A stretch of DNA of 40,500 bases from an uncultured delta proteobacterium. Its GTDB lineage: Bacteria; Myxococcota_A; Polyangia; Polyangiales; Polyangiaceae. Positions 25,432-33,266 of this stretch are shown piece after piece (within the stretch, counting starts at the first letter, position 1; each line of letters begins with the position of its first letter). The position numbers and the translations under genes are program-made. The notes under the pieces are model-generated. The model was not told where the DNA came from and did not search any database. It saw only the letters and a list, made by a program, of their open reading frames with translations. Where the stretch lies: contig CAITIQ010000342.1 of the NCBI GenBank assembly GCA_903892415.1, positions 1 to 40,500 on the forward strand, given 5' to 3'.

Positions 25432-26030
25432 TGCTGAACTCCCGCCCGCAGGCTGTGCGCGAAGTTCATCAGCACCTGCTCGGCCTGCTCGCACAGGTGA
25501 GACTCTGGATGAAACTGGACCGAGGAGAGCGGGAGCGTCGTGTGCGTGAGTGCCATGATTTCGTCGTCGTCGAGGGAGCGAGCCGTTACGGTGAGTTCCT
25601 TCGGCAGCGAAGCTTGCTCGACCGAAAGCGAGTTGTAACGGGCTACCTGAAGGGGGCAGGGGAGCCCAGCGAATAGTCCTGCCCCGTCGTGCGTAATCTG
25701 GATGGTCTTACCGTGCATCGGCCTCTTGGCGTGCACCACGCGTCCTCCGGCGACCTGGGCCAAGGCTTGGTGACCGAGGCAAACTCCCAGCGTCGGGAGC
25801 AGGAGGTCCCCCGCCAGCAGTCGCTGATAAAGCGTCAGGCTACTGCCAGCCTCCGAGGGTGAGCACGGGCCAGGTGAAACCAGGGCGCCGTCGAAGCGAG
25901 TTTGCAGGTCCACCGGGAGCGGCGCGTCGTTGGGGAGCACGGTGCAGCGCACAAGCTTTTGCAGGCTCGCGACCAAGTTGAAGGTGAAGGAGTCGTAGTT
26001 GTCGATGACCAGGATATGGGGCTTTTTCAT
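25428..26030 (-). CDS. Glutamine amidotransferase, TrpG/PabA type
   Basis: ATG at 26030 (MKKPHILVIDNYDSFTFNL) is preferred over two TTG codons just upstream. 200 aa. Class I amidotransferase: oxyanion PGPCSPSEAG, nucleophile Cys in GVCLGHQ, and His-Glu of the triad in VQFHPES. This subunit makes ammonia from glutamine for anthranilate or 4-amino-4-deoxychorismate synthase. No TrpE/PabB partner is in the window, so TrpG and PabA cannot be told apart. It is the first gene of the operon with the TrpC-like and nagZ genes. Confidence 0.93.
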   Translation of the reverse strand: MKKPHILVIDNYDSFTFNLVASLQKLVRCTVLPNDAPLPVDLQTRFDGALVSPGPCSPSEAGSSLTLYQRLLAGDLLLPTLGVCLGHQALAQVAGGRVVHAKRPMHGKTIQITHDGAGLFAGLPCPLQVARYNSLSVEQASLPKELTVTARSLDDDEIMALTHTTLPLSSVQFHPESHLCEQAEQVLMNFAHSLRAGVQQ

Positions 26031-26073
26031 CAACAACTTTTCCCGCGGCGCAACCGGTCGCTAGCCTTTTACC

Positions 26074-26460
26074 ATGCAACGAAATCTGATTCAGGTCTCC
26101 GCTCGCCACGAGGTTTCGCGCAGTGAACGACGCACGGCTCGCCGCAAGCCAGTTCGATTGTTTTGCAACCAATACATCGATGGCAGCCCGATCCTCGGTG
26201 AGGCCTGGGAGATCTCGATGACCGGGGTGCTGGTTCGGCGAGTCAACGGCCCGGATTTGGACCGTGCTTGCTACGCGATCGAGATCGGCCACCCGACCGA
26301 GCCGTTGCCGCGACTCTGGCTTTGTGCCTCGCCGGTCTGGCGCCAAGGCGAGTTCGAGGCGCTTCGATTCGTTGGTCTAGCCCCGCAAGATCGGCTGCAG
26401 CTCGCGCACCTGCTCGGCCGCGTGGACGTGGCAACTTCAGAGCGCCCTTCGCTCGCCTGA
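26074..26460 (+). CDS. PilZ domain protein
   Basis: ATG at 26074; 128 aa. An Arg-rich start (ERRTARRKPVRLF) provides an RxxxR-type motif, and EISMTGVLVRR gives the SxxG element of PilZ beta-barrels that bind cyclic di-GMP. The more common (D/N)xSxxG is here E-x-S-x-x-G, a mild deviation. The C-terminal helix (APQDRLQLAHLLGRV) is usual for single-domain PilZ proteins. Myxobacteria have many of these; the target is unknown. It is divergent from the amidotransferase operon. Confidence 0.82.
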   Translation: MQRNLIQVSARHEVSRSERRTARRKPVRLFCNQYIDGSPILGEAWEISMTGVLVRRVNGPDLDRACYAIEIGHPTEPLPRLWLCASPVWRQGEFEALRFVGLAPQDRLQLAHLLGRVDVATSERPSLA

Positions 26461-26572
26461 TCGCTCAACGAACCGCGAAGAGTTTCGGCCGAAGGCATTC
26501 CGTTGACAGCTGCGCTTGTCGGCCGTTAACGTGCGACCGAGTTTCGGCGCCAGGGAGGCGCAAGAGGAGCCG

Positions 26573-27775
26573 ATGGCTGAAGAGAAGTCGAAAAAGCCGA
26601 AGATTGACCTGAAGGCGCGTCTCGGCAAGACCGTCGCTGGTGGTACCGCCGCGCCCGGAGCCCTCTCGGGCCCGCCGGAGGCCGGTCCGTCAAGCGTTCG
26701 GCCCGAGGCAGACCACGCAAGTGCTCCGCCGCGTCCGAGTTTGCCGGGTGGAATTGCTCCGCCGGTCGGTATCGCACCGCCGCCGAGCATCGCAGGTGCA
26801 GGCTTTGGTGGGGTGAACCCGTTCGCGCCCAAGGTCGCGCCGGCTCCGGCACCGCCGCCGCCCAAGCTCACGGCCGAGCAGCAGACCATCAAGGTCGAGC
26901 TCGGTGAAGAAATCCACGACGAGCGCCGTAAGGCCACCAAGTTCGCGGTGATCGTCGGTTTCGCCATGTTGCTTGTCGGCGGCGGTATCGGCTTCTTTGC
27001 CGGTGGCGCTCGTGAGAAGCAGTCCCGCCAAGCTGAAGGCATCAAGGGCGCTTGCGCTCTCGAGACCGAGGTGGCGAACAGCAGCAAGAAGATTGAAGAG
27101 CTGATCCCGATCTTGAAAGAGGTCGAGGATGGGCTCAAAGCCAAGAAGTACCCAGCTGATGCGCTGGGCAAGCTGAGCTCCTTCGCCGTGCCGTTCAACG
27201 CCGCGACGATCGAGGGCAAGAACGTCGGCAACCTTCCCGGCGCTATTCAGAGCAAGGTCTTCCTCTACCTGCGCAAGTCAGAAGAGTTGGAAGACAAGAA
27301 AGAGTCGCTCAAGAACTCGCTCGGCGCTCAAAAGGTCGCCATCGAGGGCGCTTGGAAGAAGGAAGAGAAGCCGCTCTTCGAGCTAGCCGTGATCTTCAGC
27401 GCGGCCGGTGAAGGCAAAATGTTGAGCCAGGTCGTCGGCATCAAAGAGCCGTTCGAGACCAGCATCAAAGAGTGGCCGAAGGAGCTCGCCATCAAGGTTC
27501 CCGGCATGCGTGACGGCCGTCGCGTCGAAGACGAGAAGAAGGCGACCAAGTTCGAGAAGGAAGTCACGGCGCAGACTGGTCCGGTGTACATGCCGGTGGA
27601 TCCGGCCACCGTCGCTGGCTTCACAGACGAGCGCGCGGCGCTGCCGATCTTGAAGGGTCTCTTCGAGATCCGCATGATCCTGCAAGGCGACGAGACGCCT
27701 GGCCGCGAGAAGCCCGGCGCGATGAAAGAGGGCACCGATCTCTCGGTTGCACTCGAGAAGCTCTGCCTCCGCTAG
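26573..27775 (+). CDS. Single-pass membrane protein with Pro-rich N-terminus
   Basis: ATG at 26573 with a strong AGAGGAG ribosome site. 400 aa. Residues 1-105 are cytoplasmic, Lys-rich then Pro/Ala/Gly-rich (low complexity). One membrane helix (KFAVIVGFAMLLVGGGIGFFAGG) follows near residue 130. The remaining 250 residues are helical with Lys/Glu repeats and no family I can name. The type II orientation puts the C-terminal domain outside the cytoplasm. Two hairpins follow its stop. Confidence 0.82.
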   Translation: MAEEKSKKPKIDLKARLGKTVAGGTAAPGALSGPPEAGPSSVRPEADHASAPPRPSLPGGIAPPVGIAPPPSIAGAGFGGVNPFAPKVAPAPAPPPPKLTAEQQTIKVELGEEIHDERRKATKFAVIVGFAMLLVGGGIGFFAGGAREKQSRQAEGIKGACALETEVANSSKKIEELIPILKEVEDGLKAKKYPADALGKLSSFAVPFNAATIEGKNVGNLPGAIQSKVFLYLRKSEELEDKKESLKNSLGAQKVAIEGAWKKEEKPLFELAVIFSAAGEGKMLSQVVGIKEPFETSIKEWPKELAIKVPGMRDGRRVEDEKKATKFEKEVTAQTGPVYMPVDPATVAGFTDERAALPILKGLFEIRMILQGDETPGREKPGAMKEGTDLSVALEKLCLR

Positions 27776-27802
27776 CTGGAGCTTGACCCTCGGGTCGGGA
27801 TG

Positions 27803-27829
27803 ACGACCTCCAGTGAACCTGGAGGTCGT
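27803..27829. terminator. Hairpin terminator between convergent genes
   Basis: acgacctccag (27803-27813) pairs with ctggaggtcgt (27819-27829) over 11 bases with a five-base loop. The tail is only modestly T-rich (tgtcgttt). It lies 27 bp past the stop of the membrane protein gene. It may work in both directions. Confidence 0.7.
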
Positions 27830-27840
27830 TGTCGTTTGTG

Positions 27841-27865
27841 GCGCCGGCATTTGCGCCGCCGGCGC
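27841..27865. terminator. Second GC-rich hairpin in the same convergent gap
   Basis: gcgccggc (27841-27848) pairs with gccggcgc (27858-27865), nine-base loop. No T run on either side. It is likely part of a bidirectional termination region for the CNNM gene that ends at 27921. Confidence 0.4.
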
Positions 27866-27920
27866 TCAGGCGGCGAGGCGATGTCCTGCGGCGTTCACGC
27901 CTCGTGCGGCTCGGAGCCGC

Positions 27921-29213
27921 TCAGGCGGAGCGAACGCTGGGCCGTAGGGACATCGGGGGGCGCTCGAACTCGACCCGCTCTACGGTGCCGTTCTTCTCTT
28001 CGGTCACCACCACCGAAAGGTCCCAACGCTTTTGGTGTGCACCAACCGTGGCCCCGGCGAAAAGTTCGGCCAACGTGCGGTCGGCTTCATCCTCGGAGAC
28101 GCTAAACCCGAGGTAAGCGCCCAAGTCGGAGGCACGGACAGCGCCGGAAACCAGCCATTTGTCGGCGCCAAGCTCCTGTATCGGCGCATGCTCGACCTCG
28201 TCATGTTCATCGCGGATATCACCGACGATCTCCTCGATGATGTCCTCCAAGGTGACGATGCCGCTCGTCCCGCCGAACTCGTCCACCACCACCGCGAGGT
28301 GCTGGCGTTTCTGACGCATCTCGCGCAGCAGCGAGACCAACTTCTGTTGCTCCGGCACGAAGATGACGTCCCTGCGGATCACGTCGGCCAGGGTGCGACT
28401 GCGGCTGATCGGCTCTTCGTCGTCACCGCTGTTCTCGGCCTTGAACACGTCCTTGGCGACCAGGATGCCGACCACGTTGTCGAGCTGGCCCTCGTACACC
28501 GGGTAGCGGCTGTGACCACTTTCGGCCACGAGCTTGCGTACAGCGTCTAGCGGGGTCGCTAGGTCGATCGCCTCGATGCGGGTGCGTGACAGCATCACCT
28601 CGCGGGCGCGACGGTCCTCGAACTCGAGCACGTTGCGGATGATCTCCGCCGGTTCGGCGCCCACGACGCCGCTGCGTTCAACCTCATCGACGAAGTACTC
28701 GACCTCGGCGCTGGCCACGCTCGAGTCGGTATCCTCACTCTCCGGCATGCGCTCAGCGATGTTCTCGGAGAGCGCAGCGAGCGGCCTGGAGAAGGGCCAC
28801 AACAGCCATTCGAAGCCGCGCAGATAGGTCGCGAGCAGCGGCCCCCAGGTGTCGGAGTTTTTGCGCGCGATGGTGGCGAGCAGCGAGCTGATGGGGGCGT
28901 AGAGCAGCAGCGCCGCAAGAATGGCCAACGCGGTGCCCAGCCGGCCCGGGACCCAGCCCTCGACCACCTCGGCCAAGAGCACCGCCGTGACGGCTGCGGA
29001 GATGACGCGACCAACGACGTAAGCCGCGTGAACTTGGGCGCCGTGACGCTGGTAGCGTTCGAGCGCGCTGCGATGCGGCAAACCCTCCTGTTCGAGCAAG
29101 GCCGCCATACGCGCCGAGGTCAGGTTGGCCAACGCCGCATCCGCCGCAACGAACAACGCACCAAGCACCGCAGCGCTCAGGGCAATCAGCAAACTTGGCA
29201 GCGGTCCCGACAT
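27921..29213 (-). CDS. CNNM - CBS - CorC_HlyC membrane protein (hemolysin/CorC family)
   Basis: ATG at 29213; 430 aa. Residues 1-180 hold four hydrophobic segments of the CNNM/DUF21 domain. A CBS pair follows at about 200-330, with SRYPVYEGQLDNVVGILVAKD in the first and HLAVVVDEFGGTSGIVTLEDIIEEIVG as the typical end of the second. The last 85 residues are the CorC_HlyC domain (KWLVSGAVRASDLGAYLG). Family members are Mg2+/Na+ exchangers or cobalt resistance factors controlled by nucleotides binding the CBS pair. It is convergent with the gene at 26573 and divergent from the ligase gene at 29324. Confidence 0.95.
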   Translation of the reverse strand: MSGPLPSLLIALSAAVLGALFVAADAALANLTSARMAALLEQEGLPHRSALERYQRHGAQVHAAYVVGRVISAAVTAVLLAEVVEGWVPGRLGTALAILAALLLYAPISSLLATIARKNSDTWGPLLATYLRGFEWLLWPFSRPLAALSENIAERMPESEDTDSSVASAEVEYFVDEVERSGVVGAEPAEIIRNVLEFEDRRAREVMLSRTRIEAIDLATPLDAVRKLVAESGHSRYPVYEGQLDNVVGILVAKDVFKAENSGDDEEPISRSRTLADVIRRDVIFVPEQQKLVSLLREMRQKRQHLAVVVDEFGGTSGIVTLEDIIEEIVGDIRDEHDEVEHAPIQELGADKWLVSGAVRASDLGAYLGFSVSEDEADRTLAELFAGATVGAHQKRWDLSVVVTEEKNGTVERVEFERPPMSLRPSVRSA

Positions 29214-29323
29214 CGTACTTAGGTGGGAGGCATCCTACCAGGTGCGGCCCCTCGACGGAACCGCATCCACATCGACCGTCGCTGCGTTCGCCCTTTGCAC
29301 AAAGTTCGCTAGCATCGGCGCCC

Positions 29324-30721
29324 ATGAACGATCTCGCCGACGGCGAGGAGAAGAAGGTCCAGGGCTCGGGCTCTGCGGTTTACACCCTGAAGAACAGCGG
29401 TGGCGTCTACTCGTGCACGTGTCCGGCCTGGATGCACCAGTCCTTAGGCATCGAACGTCGCAGCTGCAAACACCTGCGCGCGCTGCGTGGTGACGACGCT
29501 GAGCAAGCGCGGGTCGGTGAGTTGAGCGGAAAGCCTGCTCGTCCAGCACGTCCCGCTAAGGCCGAGGGCGCTGCCGCCGAGGAAGCCGACGCCGATGGTC
29601 CGCCGCTGCTTTTGGCCCACAAATGGGAAAGCACGGTGGACGTGACCGGCTGGTGGCTCAGCGAAAAGCTCGACGGCGTACGCGCCTACTGGGACGGCAC
29701 GCAGTTCCTATCGCGCTTGGGCAACAAGTTCTTCCCTCCAGCTTGGTTCACCGAGGGCCTGCCGAAGGCTCCGCTCGACGGCGAGCTGTGGGGCGGACGC
29801 AAGCTGTTTCAGCGCACCGTGGGCATCGTCAAACGCCAGGATCAAAGCCCGCTTTGGAAAGACCTCTTGTACGTCGTGTTTGACGCGCCCGCGCACGACG
29901 CGGTGTTCGAGGAACGCATGGCGCACTGCGAGACGCTCGTTGGTGGCGGCAAACACCCGTACACGAGGGTGCATGCGCAAGAGCGCTGCGAAAGCATCGA
30001 GCATCTGAAGGCCGAGCTCGCGCGGGTCGAAGCGCTCGGCGGTGAAGGGCTGATGGCGCGCAAACCGCAGAGTCGTTACGAGGCGGGGCGCAGCAATACG
30101 TTGCTCAAGGTGAAGACCTTCCACGACGCCGAGGCGCGCGTGCTCGGCCACGTTGCGGGCGCTGGGCGGCACAAAGGCCGCATGGGCGCCTTGCTCGTGG
30201 AGCTCGCAGACGGCACCACCTTCAACGTCGGCACCGGCTTCTCCGATCACGAGCGTGAACACCCGCCGGCTGTCGGCGAGCTGATCACCTTTCGCTATCA
30301 GGAGCTCTCCGACGGTGGCGTACCGCGCTTTCCTTCGTATGTGGGCGTGCGTCACGACGCTCGCGGCCCCTCGAGCTTGGCGACCAACCTTGCGAGCAAG
30401 CCTGCGCCGCTGCCAGCACCGGCGCCCAGGTCGCCGAGCGTCAGTGCGACCGCTACCGCTGCTGCCGCGCCTCGCGTCGCTACCGAACCCAGCGTCGCTA
30501 CCGAGCCGGATGAAGCGCCGCAACGTCGCCGCTTCGAGATGACCGACGGTGAGACGCGCTATTTCTGGGAGATCGAGCGGGAGGGCGCCAAACATCGCGT
30601 TCGTTTCGGGAGTTTCGAACAGAAGCTGAAGAAGTTCGAGTCAGAGGCTGCAGCAGAGGCTGGGCTCGCTGCGCGCATTCAAGAAAAGCTGGAGAAGGGG
30701 TTCGTCGAAGTCGACGAATGA
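29324..30721 (+). CDS. SWIM - ATP-dependent DNA ligase-like - WGR-like fusion
   Basis: ATG at 29324 (MNDLADGEEKK); 465 aa. Residues 27-52 form a SWIM zinc finger: C31xC33 ... C48xH50 (CTCPAW and RRSCKHLRAL). Residues about 93-350 form a ligase core: KWES, then motif I EKLDGVRAYW with the AMP-accepting Lys115, PLDGELWGGR, VVFDAPA, GGEGLMARK and LLKVKTFHDAEARVLGHVAGAGRHKGRMGALLVEL, the last two being motif V and the OB-fold lid. A Pro/Ala/Thr linker follows. The C-terminal 70 residues (RYFWEIEREGAKHRVRFGSFEQKLKKFESE) form a WGR-like module ending KGFVEVDE. It should seal DNA nicks; SWIM and WGR parts may bind DNA or the partner proteins next door. The twin-WGR gene starts 12 bp later. Confidence 0.9.
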   Translation: MNDLADGEEKKVQGSGSAVYTLKNSGGVYSCTCPAWMHQSLGIERRSCKHLRALRGDDAEQARVGELSGKPARPARPAKAEGAAAEEADADGPPLLLAHKWESTVDVTGWWLSEKLDGVRAYWDGTQFLSRLGNKFFPPAWFTEGLPKAPLDGELWGGRKLFQRTVGIVKRQDQSPLWKDLLYVVFDAPAHDAVFEERMAHCETLVGGGKHPYTRVHAQERCESIEHLKAELARVEALGGEGLMARKPQSRYEAGRSNTLLKVKTFHDAEARVLGHVAGAGRHKGRMGALLVELADGTTFNVGTGFSDHEREHPPAVGELITFRYQELSDGGVPRFPSYVGVRHDARGPSSLATNLASKPAPLPAPAPRSPSVSATATAAAAPRVATEPSVATEPDEAPQRRRFEMTDGETRYFWEIEREGAKHRVRFGSFEQKLKKFESEAAAEAGLAARIQEKLEKGFVEVDE

Positions 30722-30733
30722 CGGGAGAAAGCC

Positions 30734-31390
30734 ATGCCGAGATATGAGTTCGTTGAAGGGGCATCCAAAAAATTCTGGGAGATAACGCTGGAGGGGACCT
30801 CGTTTACCACCAGCTACGGGCGCATCGGCACTGAAGGTCAGATGTCGATGAAGGAGTACGACTCCGAGGAAAAGGCTCAGAAGGAGCACGACAAGCTGAT
30901 CGCCGAGAAGACCAAGAAGGGCTACGCGCTCGTCGGTGGGGGAGCTGCGCCAGCTGCTTCGGCGACCGCGGCGGCGCCTCTGGCTGCACCTGCACCGGCT
31001 CCCGCTGCGGCCAAAGCAGCATCGAAGAAAGCGGCCGCCGTGTTTGATGACGAGGGCGACGACGACGAGGATGAGGCGCCCAAAGCCAAGAAGGCCGCCA
31101 AAGCTGCAGCGCCAGCGAAGGCCGCTCCGGCAGCCAAGCCTGCCGCTCCCGCAACAGCCGCAACCACCGCCAGTGAGGGAGCGCGCCTGTTTGAGTTCGT
31201 CGAGGGCTCCTCAGCGAAATTCTGGGAGATCAAACTCGAGGGCACCTCGTTCACCACGCGCTACGGCAAGCTCGGCACCGACGGCCAGATGTCGATGAAG
31301 GAGTACGACTCCGAGGAGAAGGCTCAGAAGGAGTACGACAAGCTCGTGGCCGAGAAGACGAAGAAGGGCTACGTCGAAAAGTCAGGTTGA
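30734..31390 (+). CDS. Twin WGR-domain protein
   Basis: ATG at 30734 with GGGAGAAA upstream; 218 aa. Two near-identical WGR modules at residues 1-66 and 148-218: YEFVEGASKKFWEITLEG then TSYGRIGTEGQMSMKEYDSE in the first, LFEFVEGSSAKFWEIKLEG then TRYGKLGTDGQMSMKEYDSE in the second, each ending EKTKKGY. A Lys/Ala/Pro linker with an acidic patch lies between them. WGR modules bind nucleic acid ends in PARPs and occur in MolR-type proteins. It probably shares an operon with the ligase gene. Its stop overlaps the stop of the retron RT gene by nine bases (convergent). Confidence 0.92.
   Translation: MPRYEFVEGASKKFWEITLEGTSFTTSYGRIGTEGQMSMKEYDSEEKAQKEHDKLIAEKTKKGYALVGGGAAPAASATAAAPLAAPAPAPAAAKAASKKAAAVFDDEGDDDEDEAPKAKKAAKAAAPAKAAPAAKPAAPATAATTASEGARLFEFVEGSSAKFWEIKLEGTSFTTRYGKLGTDGQMSMKEYDSEEKAQKEYDKLVAEKTKKGYVEKSG
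30839..31317 (+). repeat. Internal duplication encoding the two WGR modules
   Basis: The two WGR coding stretches are alike at DNA level. A 32-base block is identical at 30839-30870 and 31286-31317 (period 447), with further matches on both sides. The identity suggests either a recent duplication or gene conversion. Confidence 0.85.
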
Positions 31391-32872
31391 CCGCGCCGCC
31401 CCTCCCGCGTTGGGAGAGGCTTGCAGAGCCTTGATGCGCTCGAGAAATGCGCTGCCTTTCTTCGGGTCCACCATGAAGATGAAGGCCGCCATCCCTTGCA
31501 GTTGCTCGAGGCTCTCACCGTCTTTGCCCGGCTTACCCTGCTCACGGTTGTGAATCGCCGCACGCAAACGACGCACCGTCTCGCGGGGCACGCGCGCCGG
31601 CGGTACCTCGGGGGAAGCGACCTTGTTGACCACCAAGCCGGTGACGCGTTGGCTGGAGCCAGCGCGCCTCACCGCCGTCTTCTTGCGGTGCATGCGGAAG
31701 CCCTCCGCCTCGAGGATTTGGGCGACTCCGCGTAGCAGCGTGCCAACTGGTGCGGCCGCGCGTGAGTGGGGCGGCAGCGGCTGGCCGTCCGGACCGACGC
31801 TGGGCGCGTTCCACGAGAAGGTCAGGTCGTCGGCATAGCGGGTGTACGAAAACTCGAGCAGCCGCGCGAGCCCGGAGATGCGCCGATCCAGCCGCATGCA
31901 AAGCGCGTTGGTGATCGCCGGGGAGGTGGGAGCGCCTTGTGGGCAGCTGCGCGCGCCTTGTGCGACGTACAGCGTCTTGCCGCGGAACTGCACCAACTCG
32001 CGCGGAGGTTCAGTCGCTAGCAGGGCGCACAGGGTTGCCACGCTTTCGGGCAGACCGCCGCTGCGGAACAGCCCCTTCACCCGACGAAAGGTGACGGTGG
32101 GAAAGAAGTCCTTCACGTCGATTTTGACGACCAGCTCGGCGCCGGCGTGGGCTTTGGCGTTCGATGCGATCGAACGGGCGCGCAAGAAGCCATGGGCTGC
32201 ACCGTGGACCGGCAGTTTGTCGACAAGGTTCTTGAGCAGCCAACGCTGGATGCGTTTGAGCTCCGGTTTGGGCGCCGAGATGGTGCGGCGCGAACCGTCG
32301 CGTTTGGCGATGGTCCAAAACTCGTAGTTGGACGAGCTCTCGACGTCGCGGTGGAAGCAGAGCTTGCGCAAGGTCGGAACGTCCACCGCGAGCGCCTTGG
32401 CCAGCTCGTTGAACGACTCGAGCGAGAGGTCGTTGGTGCGCGCACGAACCAGCCGTGCTTCTTTTTCGCGGCTGGTCTCGTCGTCCTCGTCGCGATAAAA
32501 AACTCCCTGTCCGAGAAAGTCGATGTGGGTTGCCAGGTACGCTTTGCGGGCCAGCTTGACCAAGCCGCGACGTGCCTCCGCCTCGGCCTTCTTGCGCTCC
32601 TTAAAGGAGGACTTTGCGCCCTCCGCAACTGCGCCGCCCTCCTCGTCCACCAGCAGGCCTTGCGACCGCAGCTCAGCGTTGATCCAAGCAGGTACACCTC
32701 CGGCCTGCTCGATTGCCTTCCAGCGCTGGAGCGCCTTGTCGCGCTCGAGGGCTCGAGCGGTGCGCTCTGCTTTGCGTTGCTCTCGCAGCTCGGCCGAGGG
32801 CTTCACCGCTTGACCCGGATCGAGCACTACGAGCCCCGTTGCGGGGACGTTCTTTTCGCTTTGTCCGCTCAT
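31382..32872 (-). CDS. Retron reverse transcriptase (Mx162-like, long N-terminal extension)
   Basis: The start is ATG 32872 (MSGQSEKN); a GTG at 32884 is also in frame. 496 aa, close to the size of the Mx162 enzyme. Residues 1-145 are the charged N-terminal extension, with LATHIDFLGQGVFYR at about 113-127. The polymerase core has RSIASNAKAH (retron NAxxH, 238-242), VVKIDVKDFFP with the first catalytic Asp (253), SCPQGAPTSPAITN, and the active-site YADD (346-349). QRVTGLVVN gives the retron VTG motif (410-412), the region that binds its own RNA. All catalytic residues are intact. Directly upstream lies a full msr-msd locus (32900-33172). It should make msDNA from that RNA. Confidence 0.96.
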   Translation of the reverse strand: MSGQSEKNVPATGLVVLDPGQAVKPSAELREQRKAERTARALERDKALQRWKAIEQAGGVPAWINAELRSQGLLVDEEGGAVAEGAKSSFKERKKAEAEARRGLVKLARKAYLATHIDFLGQGVFYRDEDDETSREKEARLVRARTNDLSLESFNELAKALAVDVPTLRKLCFHRDVESSSNYEFWTIAKRDGSRRTISAPKPELKRIQRWLLKNLVDKLPVHGAAHGFLRARSIASNAKAHAGAELVVKIDVKDFFPTVTFRRVKGLFRSGGLPESVATLCALLATEPPRELVQFRGKTLYVAQGARSCPQGAPTSPAITNALCMRLDRRISGLARLLEFSYTRYADDLTFSWNAPSVGPDGQPLPPHSRAAAPVGTLLRGVAQILEAEGFRMHRKKTAVRRAGSSQRVTGLVVNKVASPEVPPARVPRETVRRLRAAIHNREQGKPGKDGESLEQLQGMAAFIFMVDPKKGSAFLERIKALQASPNAGGAARST

Positions 32873-32899
32873 CGTTGGTCGCACCGAGCGAGCACCGAC

Positions 32900-33172
32900 A
32901 AGCTATTCAGTGAGGTCGTCAGCCCATCACCTTCCCACAAGGGGCACGGTAGCCTCACCGGCTCTCCCCGGTAGGGGGCCCTCCCGAGTCGGGAGAAACA
33001 CCGGATGCGTTGTTGGCTCAGCTCTCCCGACTCGGGAGGGCCCCCTACCGGGAGAGAGCCAAGAACAGGCTACCTTGCGATGTGTGATGCGGCGAATTTC
33101 CAGGACGGCGCAACACCGTCCTTGCGCTCGAGGCGCATAGGCTGGTGAGCTGACGCCCTCACTGCATAGCTT
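32900..33172 (-). ncRNA. Retron non-coding RNA (a1 - msr - msd - a2)
   Basis: Read on the minus strand from 33172. Arm a1 (33172-33146) pairs with a2 (32926-32900): 24 of 27 positions are complementary and one more is a G-U pair. Just inside a1 is an AGC whose G (33142) is the expected branch base for the 2'-5' link. Two msr hairpins follow: TGCGC/GCGCA (33137-33123) and GGACGGTG/CGCCGTCC with a TTG loop (33121-33103). Then comes msd: GGTAGCC (33074-33068) pairs with GGCTACC (32954-32948), and outside a small internal loop a 36-bp arm with one bulge (33059-33023 with 32996-32961) closes a 26-base loop. The expected msDNA is about 150 bases, near Mx162 and Sa163. The RT ATG lies 27 bases past a2. 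Confidence 0.93.
32961..33059. repeat. Long inverted repeat of the msd
   Basis: Left arm 32961-32996, right arm 33023-33059, one extra base in the right arm, otherwise fully complementary. Spacer 32997-33022. Each arm also holds a small internal palindrome (ctcccga...tcgggag), so alternative cruciform forms are possible. It lies inside the retron RNA described separately. Confidence 0.97.
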
Positions 33173-33240
33173 CTCGTCTCGTTCGTTCTCCTTCGTGACG
33201 TGCAAACCCCGAGGCCGCACGGTAGCTCTTCCACCGCTAA

Positions 33241-33256
33241 TGAGCCAGAGGGCTCA
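33241..33256 (-). terminator. Small hairpin after the SWIM gene stop
   Basis: tgagcc (33241-33246) pairs with ggctca (33251-33256), loop agag, 10 bases past the stop of the SWIM gene. There is no T run. It could be a weak terminator or a processing site between the SWIM gene and the retron RNA. Confidence 0.35.
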
Positions 33257-33266
33257 GCAGCAACCT

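Noticed and set aside
32147..32974. Long plus-strand ORF (275 codons) opposite the RT gene
   Set aside because: It is the antisense of the RT coding region and runs through the msd hairpin; high GC makes long antisense frames common. The minus frame has clear retron motifs.
32961..33059. Long inverted repeat as a transcription terminator or transposon end
   Set aside because: It lies inside a larger, ordered structure (a1/a2 arms, branch AGC, msr hairpins) directly upstream of a retron RT; no T run, target duplication or transposase is present.
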